Shown here: piece by piece, positions 15,104 through 22,935 of the stretch | How positions within the stretch are numbered: position 1 is the first letter of the stretch | Layout: each line of letters opens with the position of its first letter | Source: JASJHI01 sp965371355 | Lineage (GTDB): Bacteria > Actinomycetota > Acidimicrobiia > Acidimicrobiales > Ilumatobacteraceae | Direction: 5' to 3' | DNA: 25,468 bases | Assembly (NCBI GenBank): GCA_965371355.1 | Contig: CBDUYD010000023.1 | Coordinates: 1 to 25,468 of the forward strand | Program-made: the position numbers and the translations under genes | The notes under the pieces: generated by a model | The model's input: only the letters and a program-made list of their open reading frames with translations | The model's database searches: none | Told to the model about the DNA's origin: nothing

Positions 15104-15892
15104 CTACTCCGGGGGGCCGCGGACGAGACGGTCGTAGGCGGCCGCCACGGGGGAGTGCTCGCCCATCGCCGTCCACATCGATTCGATCCACCAGGTGGCC
15201 CCCGCCTCGGCAAATGCTGCCGGCGAGTGCTGATCGACCGGCCCTTCGACGATGATGTCGATGTCGTCGTCGGCCAGATCGTTGCGCAGCGCGGCAACCT
15301 CGTGGATGTCCGGCTGGCGGACGTCGCCGGGTTCGACGACCTGCGGGATGATGCCGTCCCACCGCAGCGCACGCTCCATCGACTTCGGCCGTCCGAGTGC
15401 GCCAACACACCAGATCGGCACGCGCGGCGTCTGCGCGGTGTGGCCGATCGTCGGGAACTCTGTCGGTTTCACGGTGAAGTGAGCTCCCTCGAATCCGAAC
15501 GGCTGACCCGCCCAGAGCCCGCAGGCGATCTCGAGGCACTCATCCATCAACTCGGCCCGGACGCGCCGGTCGCACTCCTCGCCGAACGTGTCGAATCCCG
15601 AGTCGATCGCTCCGAGTCCGACCGACAGCGTGACCCGGCCCGACGAGATGCGGTCGACGGTGGCGACCTGGCTGGCGAGTTCCCAGGGGCGCCGGCGTGA
15701 TGGCGGCGTGAGCATCGTGCCGAGCCGGATCCTGGTCGTTCGGACCGCGGCGAGGCCGAGAGCGATCCACGCGTCGACCCCCCACACCGGCTCCCAGACG
15801 AAGATGCCGTCCCAACCGGACTCCTCGGCAACCGCCGCGAGGTCGCTCACCTCTTCGGCGTCCGCCCACGGGATCACGAAGCCGAACTTCAT
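15104..15892 (-). CDS. LLM-class (luciferase-like, probably F420-dependent) oxidoreductase, short
   Basis: A 262-aa luciferase-like TIM-barrel oxidoreductase. It opens with MKFGFVIPW, followed by the EESGWDGIFVWEP strand-2 segment, RIRLGTMLTPPSRRRPWELASQVATVDRISSGR (family core) and LSVGLGAIDSGFD. Actinobacterial members usually use the deazaflavin F420 rather than FMN; this is a family-level inference. It is shorter than the usual ~290-340 aa, mainly through a trimmed C-terminal half. The ATG at 15892 has TACCGT exactly 7 nt upstream; the longer open frame to 16135 overlaps the divergent gene remnant and lacks family sequence. The acyl-CoA synthetase lies just downstream. Confidence 0.88.
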   Translation of the reverse strand: MKFGFVIPWADAEEVSDLAAVAEESGWDGIFVWEPVWGVDAWIALGLAAVRTTRIRLGTMLTPPSRRRPWELASQVATVDRISSGRVTLSVGLGAIDSGFDTFGEECDRRVRAELMDECLEIACGLWAGQPFGFEGAHFTVKPTEFPTIGHTAQTPRVPIWCVGALGRPKSMERALRWDGIIPQVVEPGDVRQPDIHEVAALRNDLADDDIDIIVEGPVDQHSPAAFAEAGATWWIESMWTAMGEHSPVAAAYDRLVRGPPE

Positions 15893-15899
15893 GTACGCG

Positions 15900-15905
15900 A
15901 CGGTA
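15900..15905 (-). promoter_or_regulatory. candidate leaderless -10 hexamer (TACCGT)
   Basis: On the minus strand TACCGT ends 7 nt before the ATG of the LLM oxidoreductase at 15892. The same hexamer occurs upstream of the small gene at 2088. Confidence 0.5.
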
Positions 15906-15976
15906 GACGAACGGGGAGGGGGCGTGCGGAGCGGATCGAGCGATGGCCGGTACAGCGGACCGATGGTGCATGCGCG

Positions 15977-15982
15977 TATCGT
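15977..15982 (+). promoter_or_regulatory. candidate leaderless -10 hexamer (TATCGT) of a broken gene
   Basis: TATCGT ends 7 nt before an ATG at 15990, in frame with the acyl-CoA dehydrogenase fragment. The promoter of the broken gene thus looks intact. Confidence 0.45.
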
Positions 15983-15989
15983 TCCGTCG

Positions 15990-16210
15990 ATGACACGCAG
16001 TGGTCGGCTGGAGCGATCGCCGATGAGCGAGCGGCCCTTCGAGCGGGCGCGCGAGCTGTCCGGATTGATCGCCGAGCACAGCGATCGCGGCGAATCGGAT
16101 CGCCGGCTGCCCGAGCCGATCGTCGCCGCGCTCACCGAGGCGGGCCTGATGCGCCTCTCGGTGCCCGCCGACTACGGCGGCTCCGAGACCGACCCGGCCA
16201 CCGCGGTCGC
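15990..16210 (+). pseudogene. N-terminal fragment of an acyl-CoA dehydrogenase / HsaA-like flavoprotein
   Basis: From the ATG at 15990 (or 16023, which has GGAG 9 nt upstream) the frame reads ERARELSGLIAEHSD, then RRLPEPIVAALTEAGLMRL and VPADYGGSETDPATAVAV. This is the N-terminal helical domain of acyl-CoA-dehydrogenase-fold proteins, closest in style to the HsaA/HpaH monooxygenase-like branch. Family similarity stops after about 70 residues, roughly at 16210. The frame then runs out of register through a piece of a different gene to a stop at 16422-16424, inside the first hairpin repeat. The remaining ~320 residues, including all FAD and substrate residues, are missing. Promoter and start appear intact, so a 133- to 144-aa hybrid peptide could still be made. 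Confidence 0.8.
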
Positions 16211-16408
16211 GGTGTTCTCGTCAGGGTCGAGGGCTCCGACGTCACCGAGGCCGACATCATCGCGTTCGCCCATGAGCGGCTGGCCGGATTCAAGTGCCCG
16301 ACGACGGTCGACTGGGTCGACGCGCTCCCACGCAATCCGAACGACAAGGTCCTCAAGCGCGAACTGCGCGAACCCTTCTGGGAAGGCCACGACCGCCGCG
16401 TCTCCTGA
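16211..16408 (+). pseudogene. C-terminal fragment of an AMP-dependent acyl-CoA synthetase
   Basis: In the frame starting with codon 16217 the sequence reads LVRVEGSDVTEADIIAF, then HERLAGFKCPTTVDWVDALPRN and PNDKVLKRELREPFW, ending at a TGA (16406-16408). This is the C-terminal lid of a fatty-acyl-CoA synthetase, with the conserved GFKCP and the catalytic Lys of the N(D/G)KVLKRELRE motif. About 63 codons are left; the adenylation domain is missing. The fragment is shifted relative to the acyl-CoA dehydrogenase fragment and has no start of its own. It is not a copy of the synthetase at 13421-15067, whose C-terminus is clearly different (AAYKAPKRV...). A deletion or rearrangement that joined two neighbouring lipid genes is the simplest explanation. 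Confidence 0.82.
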
Positions 16409-16418
16409 CCCACCCCCA

Positions 16419-16468
16419 TTCTGAGTACGCCTCGTCGCGCTGAGCGGGACGAAACGTACATTTTTCGG
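16419..16468 (+). repeat. hairpin repeat, copy 1 (REP-like / terminator-like)
   Basis: A 50-bp unit. GTACG (16425-16429) pairs with CGTAC (16455-16459), TCGTC (16432-16436) with GACGA (16448-16452) and CGC (16438-16440) with GCG (16444-16446). A CC/AA internal loop and a G/G mismatch interrupt the stem, and the loop is TGA. TTTTT follows at 16461-16465, as in an intrinsic terminator on the plus strand. It starts 10 nt after the stop of the synthetase remnant. Confidence 0.8.
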
Positions 16469-16490
16469 CGGAGGGGTGGCCGCTCGCCCG

Positions 16491-16540
16491 TTCTGTGTAC
16501 GCCTCGTCGCGCTGGGCGGGACGAAACGTACATTTTTCGG
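16491..16540 (+). repeat. hairpin repeat, copy 2 (REP-like / terminator-like)
   Basis: A second copy, 72 nt downstream of the first, with only two mismatches in 50 bp (A/T at the sixth base, A/G in the loop). The same stem (16497-16531) and T-tract (16533-16537) are kept. The typA -10 hexamer begins 15 nt after the repeat, so the T-tract falls in its -35 region. Confidence 0.8.
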
Positions 16541-16554
16541 GGGGATTGGGGCGG

Positions 16555-16560
16555 TAGGGT
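16555..16560 (+). promoter_or_regulatory. candidate -10 hexamer of typA (TAGGGT)
   Basis: TAGGGT ends 8 nt before the GTG at 16569. The same hexamer precedes the LLM gene at 20878 with 7-nt spacing. It supports the upstream GTG as the start of typA on a leaderless mRNA. Confidence 0.45.
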
Positions 16561-16568
16561 CTGATGTC

Positions 16569-18497
16569 GTGTCCCCCCACGACTCGTCCCTTCTTGACGC
16601 GCCCGCGCCCGGCCGCCCAGCCGTCGGCGGCCCAGGCCCGGTGAGGTCGCGCTCCGACCTCCGCAACCTCGCGATCGTCGCGCACGTCGATCACGGCAAG
16701 ACGACGCTCGTCGATTCGATGCTCCACCAGTGCGGAGCATTCCGCGCCAACGAGTCGGTGGCCGAGCGGGTGATGGACTCGATGGATCTCGAGCGCGAGA
16801 AGGGCATCACGATCCTCGCCAAGAACACCTCGCTCGTCTGGCACGACCGGCGCAACGGCGACGACGTCACGCTCAACATCGTCGATACGCCGGGGCACGC
16901 CGACTTCGGGGGAGAGGTCGAGCGAGCGCTGACGATGGTCGACGGCATCGTGTTGCTGGTCGACGCCGCCGAGGGACCGCTCCCGCAGACGCGGTTCGTG
17001 CTGCGCAAGGCGCTCGCCCGCGATCTTCCCGTCATCCTCGTCATCAACAAGGTCGATCGGCCCGACGCCCGCGCCGAGGCCGTCGTCGACGAGGTCTACG
17101 AGCTGTTCTTCGACCTCGACGCCAGGGACGACCAGGTCGAGTTCCCGATCGTCTACTGCTCTGGTCGCGCCGGCTGGGCGACCCTCGACCTCGCCGACGC
17201 CGAAGCGGGGAGGCACGGCGACGATCTCCAGCCGCTCGCCGAGGTGCTGATCGACACGATTCCCGCACCGAGGTATCACGAGGGAGCGCCGCTGCAGGCG
17301 TGGGTCACGAACCTCGACGCCTCCCCCTACCTCGGACGCCTCGCATTGCTGCGTATCTTCGAGGGCACCCTCCGCAAGGGCGAGTCGGTGGCGTGGTGTC
17401 GGATCGACGGCACGATCGGTCGGGCGCGCATCGCCGAGTTGTTCCTCACCAAGCACCTCGAGCGGGTGCCGGTCGATGAAGCCCGCCAGGGAGACCTCGT
17501 AGCCGTGGCCGGCATCGACGAGGTCACGATCGGTGAGACCCTCGCCGACCCCGATGATCCCCGTCCGCTTCCCGTGATCACGGTCGACGAACCTGCGCTG
17601 TCGATGACGCTCGGGATCAACACCTCGCCGCTCGCCGGCCGCGAGGGCAAGAAGCTCACCGCCCGTCTCGTCAAGAACCGCCTCGACGCCGAACTCGTCG
17701 GAAACGTCAGCATGCGCGTCGAGGCAACCGATCGTCCCGACTCGTGGGAGGTGCACGCCCGTGGCGAACTGCAGCTCGCCATCCTCGTCGAGCAGATGCG
17801 TCGCGAGGGGTTCGAGCTGACCGTCGGTAAGCCACAGGTCCTGACCCGTGAGATCGACGGTGAGCTGTGCGAGCCGATCGAGCGCGTCACGATCGATGTG
17901 CCCGAAGAGCACCTCGGCGCGGTCACGCAACTGCTCGCCGCCCGCAAGGGCCGGATGCAGAACATGATCGGGGGCACGTGGGTGCGACTCGACTACCTGG
18001 TGCCCGCCCGTGGCCTGATCGGCTTCCGCACGGAGTTCCTCACCGAGACGCGGGGAACCGGAGTCCTCAACCACACCTTCGAGGGCTATGAGCCTTGGGC
18101 CGGCGAGATCCGGGCGCGCTCGCAGGGTGTGCTCGTCGCCGACCGGATCGGACCCGCGACGACCTACGCGATGCTCAAGCTGCAGGATCGAGCGACGATG
18201 ATGGTCGGTCCGGGAACCGAGGTATTTTGCGGGATGATCGTCGGCCAGAACGCTCGCGCCACCGACATGGACGTGAACATCTGCAAGGAGAAGAAGATGA
18301 CCAACGTCCGCGCCTCGTCGGCCGACGAGACGGTCAAGCTCACCCCTCACCGCCAACTCTCGCTCGAGGGAGCGCTCGAGTTCATCGCCGCCGACGAGTG
18401 CGTCGAGGTGACGCCCGCACACATCCGGCTGCGCAAGGTCGACCTCGACCCGACGTCGCGCGCCCGCGAAGCGAAGCGACGCTCGCTGGCATCCTGA
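16569..18497 (+). CDS. typA: translational GTPase TypA/BipA
   Basis: A 642-aa ribosome-binding GTPase of the EF-G/LepA group. G1 is AHVDHGKTT, the switch I region is LEREKGITILAKNT, G3 is DTPGHADFGGEVER and G4 is NKVDRPDAR. A domain-2 barrel follows (LGRLALLRIFEGTL). The EF-G-like domain III/V and the BipA-specific C-terminal domain are recognised by YLVPARGLIGFRTEFL, CKEKKMTNVRAS and LTPHRQLSLEGALEFI. It binds the 70S ribosome and helps growth under cold or stress, probably in ribosome assembly. Two starts are possible: GTG 16569, supported by a TAGGGT hexamer 8 nt upstream, or GTG 16641, which gives the more usual 618 aa. The extra 24 residues are Pro/Gly/Ala-rich. It is a single gene, with broken lipid genes and hairpin repeats upstream. 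Confidence 0.96.
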   Translation: MSPHDSSLLDAPAPGRPAVGGPGPVRSRSDLRNLAIVAHVDHGKTTLVDSMLHQCGAFRANESVAERVMDSMDLEREKGITILAKNTSLVWHDRRNGDDVTLNIVDTPGHADFGGEVERALTMVDGIVLLVDAAEGPLPQTRFVLRKALARDLPVILVINKVDRPDARAEAVVDEVYELFFDLDARDDQVEFPIVYCSGRAGWATLDLADAEAGRHGDDLQPLAEVLIDTIPAPRYHEGAPLQAWVTNLDASPYLGRLALLRIFEGTLRKGESVAWCRIDGTIGRARIAELFLTKHLERVPVDEARQGDLVAVAGIDEVTIGETLADPDDPRPLPVITVDEPALSMTLGINTSPLAGREGKKLTARLVKNRLDAELVGNVSMRVEATDRPDSWEVHARGELQLAILVEQMRREGFELTVGKPQVLTREIDGELCEPIERVTIDVPEEHLGAVTQLLAARKGRMQNMIGGTWVRLDYLVPARGLIGFRTEFLTETRGTGVLNHTFEGYEPWAGEIRARSQGVLVADRIGPATTYAMLKLQDRATMMVGPGTEVFCGMIVGQNARATDMDVNICKEKKMTNVRASSADETVKLTPHRQLSLEGALEFIAADECVEVTPAHIRLRKVDLDPTSRAREAKRRSLAS

Positions 18498-18498
18498 C

Positions 18499-18513
18499 CC
18501 CGCAGGTCGCGGG
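18499..18513. terminator. short GC hairpin between convergent genes
   Basis: CCCGC (18499-18503) and GCGGG (18509-18513) flank a 5-nt loop, starting 1 nt after the typA stop and ending 4 nt before the stop of the convergent fucosidase-like gene. There is no T-tract, so it is at best a weak bidirectional terminator. Confidence 0.3.
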
Positions 18514-18517
18514 TGGC

Positions 18518-20707
18518 TCAGGGCCCTGTGACGACGACGTGATCGGGCTCGTGCAGGTCGACGGCCTGGTTGTCCTGCTCACGTAGGGGACCGGCGTTCC
18601 AACTGAGCAGTCCGACACGGCACCGCTCCCAGTGGTTGCCGCTGATCTCGCACTCGGCGGCGCCGCCCCGCACGAGACATCCGCTGTCGCCGTTGAACAC
18701 GGCGTTGCCGTCGATCACCGCGTGTGACCCGCCGTCGACGTCGACGGCGCGCATCGTCGACACCATGAGGTTCCGGTGGACGTGCGCGTGATGCGCCCGC
18801 TCGAGGTGTACGCCGCAGTGGTGGGCTTCGATGTGGTTGCCGGCGATGGCGATGCCGGTCGTCTCGATCGCCCTGATCGCCCGGCGGTGCCCGGAGAACT
18901 CGCAAGAGTCGATCTCGTGGTCGCCACCTCCGACGATCTCGATCGCCGTGCTCCAGCGGCTCCCCCGGAACTGGCAGTGTGAAACGAGGAGTCGATGGGC
19001 GTCGTCGGTTCGCAACTCGGACAGGGCGGTCGCCCGGACCGTCGTGTCGTCGGCAGTGATCTCGACAGCCCCGTCGATCCGGGCGCCGAGCAGCGTTGCA
19101 CCTGCACCTGTGACCCTCACGGTGACCTCGTGATCGGGCTCGACCCCGCGCCCGTCGCCTCGAGGTCCGGCGCCGCTGACGGTGAGGTGTTCGAGACGGC
19201 CGCCGGCGTCGATCGAGAGCGGGCCATCGACCGTGCTGATCATCGTTCGCTCGGGGCCGAGACCGCGCAGCGTGACCCCGGCGGGCAGCGTCGCGGGACC
19301 GGTGTAGACCGCATCGCCGAGTTGGACGATGGTTCCTGGGCGTGCATCGGCGAACAGCGTGTCGAGTGCGACCCGCGTCTGCGCAGCCGGCTCGAACAGC
19401 TCGACCGCACGCGCCCGCGGCGCTCCGTCGAGGCGGTAGACGACCGGCACGGTCCGATCGCCGTTGCGGCTCATCGAGCGCGGCATCAGCAGGTGGAGAC
19501 CATCGCGGTCCTGTTCGAACCGGACTTCGCTCGGGTCGTCGACCATCCGGCCGGTCGGTGGTGTCACGCTTTCGACGGCCTCGACGGAGAAGTCGGCATC
19601 GGCGAGCCCGGCGAAGTGACCGTCACCGGCGATGTCGGCGACGTAGACGCGGGCCCCGCTGGACCAGAAATGGGCGCCGGTATCACCCCACAGCGTCCAC
19701 GGTTTCGCGTCTCGGAGGAACCGGTCGTGAGCATGGATCCAGCTGGCGGCGTCGAGCAGAGGCGCGCGGTCGAGGTCGGAGATCGTGCCATCGGCTTTCG
19801 GGCCGACCCCGAGCAGTAGGTTTCCGCCCTTTGCCACCACCTCGGTGAGGGTGGAGATGATGTCGATACCCGTGACCTGGTGCGCCTCGGTCTCGGTCCG
19901 GTTGTGGCACAGGCTGAGTCCGATCGGGCGGCAGAGTTGCCACGGAGTGTCGATGATCTCGGCGGGCGGATCGAAGGCGTACGTGTCGATCTCGCGGTCG
20001 GCGCGGCCGTTGCCCGGATCATCGATGAGGTCGCCGATCGCGCGATCGACGACGACACGGTCTCCGAGCCGATCGGCGAGTGCGTGGAGTTCGCCGTCGC
20101 CCGCCGACCCGCCGAGCGATCGACCCTCGATGTCGGAGAACAGCATCTCGATGCCGTAGCGATCGACCAGATCAGACAGTTGGGATCCGATCACGTCGGC
20201 GGTGGCCCCGTCGATCAGAGCGCCGTCCGTCGAACCGTCGATCTGAGCTCGTAGCGCGTAGAAGGCGCCGAACACCAGATCGTTGCGCTCGCACGCGGCC
20301 GCGTACTCGGCGACCACGTTGCGGCGCGGGCCACTGGACAGCATCGTCCGCGAGGTCCGCGGCGCATCCCACCAGCACCAGCCGTCGTAGTGCTTCGCGG
20401 TGAGGACCGTGTAACCGGCGCCGGCGCGTACCGCCAGGTCGGCCCACTCCTCGGCATCGAAGCGGTCGAAGGTGAGCAGGGGAGCGAAGTCGTCGTACGC
20501 GGCGATGTGTCCCCAGCGGTCGCGGTGGTGCGCGAGCACCTCGACCAGAGGATCCGATGGCTGTGCCAGCCGGTCGGGCACCTCACCGAGGTGGCTCCGG
20601 TAACGCTCGGCGGGGGCACCGATCGGCGACCAGGCGGGAACGGTGGCGAGGCTCACATCGAGGTACAGGCCGTACCGTCGCTCGGCCCACCATCCCGGCA
20701 TCCTCAT
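18518..20707 (-). CDS. GH29 alpha-L-fucosidase-like protein fused to a parallel beta-helix
   Basis: A 729-aa two-domain protein. Residues ~1-340 form a GH29-type barrel: PGWWAERRYGLYL and VPAWSPIGAPAERY at the N-terminus, TAKHYDGWCWWDAPRTSR (substrate-site His/Trp), LFSDIEG with Asp192 in the nucleophile position, and GGNLLLGVGPKADGTI near the barrel end. After a beta-sandwich, residues ~455-729 look like a right-handed parallel beta-helix, with short Val/Ile-rich rungs and Asn/His turns such as GNHIEAHHCGVHL and GNAVFNGDSGCLV. Beta-helices often bind or cut polysaccharides. There is no signal peptide, so it seems cytoplasmic, unusual for this type. The start is ATG 20707 or ATG 20701; a GTG at 20767 is less likely. 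The acid/base residue is not assigned. Fucosidase activity is inferred only. Confidence 0.8.
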   Translation of the reverse strand: MRMPGWWAERRYGLYLDVSLATVPAWSPIGAPAERYRSHLGEVPDRLAQPSDPLVEVLAHHRDRWGHIAAYDDFAPLLTFDRFDAEEWADLAVRAGAGYTVLTAKHYDGWCWWDAPRTSRTMLSSGPRRNVVAEYAAACERNDLVFGAFYALRAQIDGSTDGALIDGATADVIGSQLSDLVDRYGIEMLFSDIEGRSLGGSAGDGELHALADRLGDRVVVDRAIGDLIDDPGNGRADREIDTYAFDPPAEIIDTPWQLCRPIGLSLCHNRTETEAHQVTGIDIISTLTEVVAKGGNLLLGVGPKADGTISDLDRAPLLDAASWIHAHDRFLRDAKPWTLWGDTGAHFWSSGARVYVADIAGDGHFAGLADADFSVEAVESVTPPTGRMVDDPSEVRFEQDRDGLHLLMPRSMSRNGDRTVPVVYRLDGAPRARAVELFEPAAQTRVALDTLFADARPGTIVQLGDAVYTGPATLPAGVTLRGLGPERTMISTVDGPLSIDAGGRLEHLTVSGAGPRGDGRGVEPDHEVTVRVTGAGATLLGARIDGAVEITADDTTVRATALSELRTDDAHRLLVSHCQFRGSRWSTAIEIVGGGDHEIDSCEFSGHRRAIRAIETTGIAIAGNHIEAHHCGVHLERAHHAHVHRNLMVSTMRAVDVDGGSHAVIDGNAVFNGDSGCLVRGGAAECEISGNHWERCRVGLLSWNAGPLREQDNQAVDLHEPDHVVVTGP

Positions 20708-20864
20708 CGTGGGTGAGTCTCGCGCGTCGAGCCGCCGGGACGCACACCGGCTGCCGCAGGGGAGCACTCACCTCTGGCCCGGTGCGGGTCGAGCGCTGGG
20801 TGTGGTTCCTCGGCTCGCTCACCACCTGAAGCCCCGACTCCACCGACGGGATTCGGGCGGCATC

Positions 20865-20870
20865 TAGGGT
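20865..20870 (+). promoter_or_regulatory. candidate leaderless -10 hexamer (TAGGGT)
   Basis: TAGGGT ends exactly 7 nt before the ATG at 20878. It lies in the 170-nt divergent region shared with the fucosidase-like gene, where no matching hexamer was seen on the minus strand. Confidence 0.5.
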
Positions 20871-20877
20871 CGGCCCG

Positions 20878-21924
20878 ATGAAGCTGTCGATGATGATGAA
20901 CTACTCGGGCGACTTCCACGCCGACGTCGACCTGGTCGTCGATTTGGAGAAGGCCGGGCTCGATCTCGTCTGGGTGCCCGAGGCGTATTCGTTCGATGCG
21001 GTGTCACAGATGGGGTTTCTGGCGGCGAGGACCTCGACGATTGAGATCGGCGCGGGGATCCTCAACGTGTACTCCCGCACGGCGACCTGTATGGGCCAGA
21101 CCGCCGCCGGGCTCGACTTCGTGTCGAGTGGCAGGTTCGTCCTCGGACTCGGCGCGTCGGGTCCGCAGGTGATCGAGGGGTTCCACGGCGTGCCCTACGA
21201 CAAGCCGATGCCGCGCATCCGCGACTACATCAACGTGTGCCGGATGGTGCTCCGGCGCGAGCGCGTGATCTACGACGGGCCGACCGTGACCGTGCCGCTG
21301 CCCGAAGGACTGGGGACCGGCCTGGCGAAGCCGCTCAAGCTGATCAATCATCCCGTCCGCGACGACGTCCCGATCTTCTGGGCGAGCCTGATGAGCCAAT
21401 CGGTCAGGGCGACGGCCCGCTACGCCGACGGCTGGCTGCCGGCGTTCTTCGACCCGGAGAACTTCCGCTCGGTGTGGAGTGACGAACTCGACGCGGGGCG
21501 GGCCGACCGCGAAGCCGACCTCGGTCCGCTCCAGATCTCCGCAGGCGGAATGGTCGCGATCGACGAGCAGCTGACCGGCGAGGCACGATCACGGGTGCTC
21601 GATCTCGCCCGCTCGAGCGCCGCGCTGTACATCGGCGGGATGGGTGCCCGCGACAAGAACTTCTACAACACGATCTGCCGGCGGTACGGCTACGTCGACG
21701 AGGCGATCGAGATCCAGGACCTCTACCTCGAGGGCAGGAAGGACGAGGCTGCGGCGGCCGTTCCCGCCGAGATGCTCCGGAACTCCAATCTCGTCGGACC
21801 GCCCGGTCACGTGAAGGAACGCATCGCGGCCTACCGCGAGGCGGGGGTCACCCATCTCTCGGTGAGCGCGGTCGGCAGGGATCCGGTCGCCACGATCGAG
21901 CAGCTCAGGGAACTGATCGACTGA
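20878..21924 (+). CDS. LLM-class (probably F420-dependent) oxidoreductase
   Basis: A 348-aa luciferase-like TIM-barrel oxidoreductase of full length. The N-terminus MKLSMMMNYSGDFHADVDLV leads into EKAGLDLVWVPEAYSFD. TSTIEIGAGILNVYSRT and TAAGLDFVSSGRFVLGLGASGPQV are family core segments. The C-terminus has LVGPPGHVKERIAAYREAGVTHLSV, typical of the F420-dependent group that includes Mer-like and actinobacterial 'TIGR03-type' members. Substrates range from sugar phosphates to lipids and xenobiotics, so the role is open. The start is fixed by a TAGGGT hexamer 7 nt upstream. The gene is transcribed alone and ends 21 nt before the convergent VWA gene. Confidence 0.92.
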   Translation: MKLSMMMNYSGDFHADVDLVVDLEKAGLDLVWVPEAYSFDAVSQMGFLAARTSTIEIGAGILNVYSRTATCMGQTAAGLDFVSSGRFVLGLGASGPQVIEGFHGVPYDKPMPRIRDYINVCRMVLRRERVIYDGPTVTVPLPEGLGTGLAKPLKLINHPVRDDVPIFWASLMSQSVRATARYADGWLPAFFDPENFRSVWSDELDAGRADREADLGPLQISAGGMVAIDEQLTGEARSRVLDLARSSAALYIGGMGARDKNFYNTICRRYGYVDEAIEIQDLYLEGRKDEAAAAVPAEMLRNSNLVGPPGHVKERIAAYREAGVTHLSVSAVGRDPVATIEQLRELID

Positions 21925-21945
21925 ACCCCGAGCCGGCGAGCGAGC

Positions 21946-22935
21946 TCAGACCATCCCGCGCAGCCACCAGAGGCTGAGACCCCAGGCGAGCGCGAGCAGC
22001 GCGAATGCGCCGAGCGCCCAGCGCCAGGTGAGTTCGGTGATGATCTCGATCTCGTCGCCGAGCGTCTCGCCGAGCGAGTCGCGGATCTCGTCGTAGGAGT
22101 CGGCCAACTCGTTCCCACTCGATGCCTCGAACGCCGCTCCACCGGTCGCGTCGGCGACGACCTGGAGATCGTCGGGACGGACGGGGACCGGGATCGTGTC
22201 GCCGCTCACCGGGTCGACGATCTCGCCGTCGGGTGTGCCGAAGGCGATCGTGTACACCGGGATCCCGGCGGCCGCCGCCTCGGCCGCGCCGTCAGATGTC
22301 AGCCGGCCGACCGTCGTCTCGCCGTCGCTCAACAGCACCATTGTTCCAGGCGCGATGTCATCGTCATCGTCCCCACCGGATTGCGGTGCGGACCCGACGA
22401 GGAGATCGGTGCCGACGGCGAGCGCGTCGCCGATCGCGGTCGCCTCGGCCAGTTCGAGGTCGTCGATCGCCCGCTCGAGCACCCCGCGATCGAGCGTCGG
22501 GTTCACCTCGACGGCGACGGTACCCGAGAACGAGACGAGCCCGACCTCGACGGCGTCGTCGACCGCGAGGATGAACTCGCGGGCCGCGTCCTTGGCCGCG
22601 TCGAGCCGATTCGGGTCGACGTCGTCGGCGTCCATCGACAGCGAGACGTCGAACAGCATCAGTATCCGTCCCTCCGACGCGATGCGTTCGGTGCTGCGGT
22701 CTACCGGGCGCGCGATCGCGACGACCGCGACGGCCAGCCCGAGTAGTTGCAGGCCCGTGATCACGTAGCGACGCCACTGGGGACGCCGGGGGACGACCTG
22801 ATCGAGCACGTCGATCTGGGTGTAGCGGAGCGTCGCCCGCTTGCGCCACAGGACGGTCGCTACCGCCAGGACGCCGAGCAGCGCCACGACGAGCAGCAGC
22901 CAGAGGCGGGCCGGTTCGAGCAGGTCGAGGCTCAT
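21946..22935 (-). CDS. VWA-domain membrane protein (BatA-like)
   Basis: A 329-aa membrane protein. Two N-terminal helices (~10-29 and ~58-76) carry a BatA-like head. The von Willebrand A domain follows, with a complete MIDAS: DVSLSMDADD (DxSxS), the Thr in EATAIGDAL and the Asp in VLLSDGETT. A C-terminal helix (~305-324) anchors it again, leaving the VWA domain exposed outside the cytoplasm or in the cytoplasm depending on topology. A DDDDD run sits before the last VWA strand. It is the last gene of the MoxR-DUF58-VWA module; its ATG overlaps the DUF58 stop by 4 nt. Related modules (Bacteroides aerotolerance, Bat) act in stress tolerance or in metal insertion and protein assembly. Confidence 0.92.
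   Translation of the reverse strand: MSLDLLEPARLWLLLVVALLGVLAVATVLWRKRATLRYTQIDVLDQVVPRRPQWRRYVITGLQLLGLAVAVVAIARPVDRSTERIASEGRILMLFDVSLSMDADDVDPNRLDAAKDAAREFILAVDDAVEVGLVSFSGTVAVEVNPTLDRGVLERAIDDLELAEATAIGDALAVGTDLLVGSAPQSGGDDDDDIAPGTMVLLSDGETTVGRLTSDGAAEAAAAGIPVYTIAFGTPDGEIVDPVSGDTIPVPVRPDDLQVVADATGGAAFEASSGNELADSYDEIRDSLGETLGDEIEIITELTWRWALGAFALLALAWGLSLWWLRGMV

Noticed and set aside
16419..16540. The two hairpin repeats as a short CRISPR array
   Set aside because: Only two units, each 50 bp with strong internal hairpin and T-tract and just 22 bp between them; this is a tandem terminator or REP-like pattern, not repeat-spacer units.
16353..18422. A 689-aa minus-strand open frame opposite typA
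   Set aside because: It is the complement of a highly conserved gene with G/C third positions, and has no recognisable domain.
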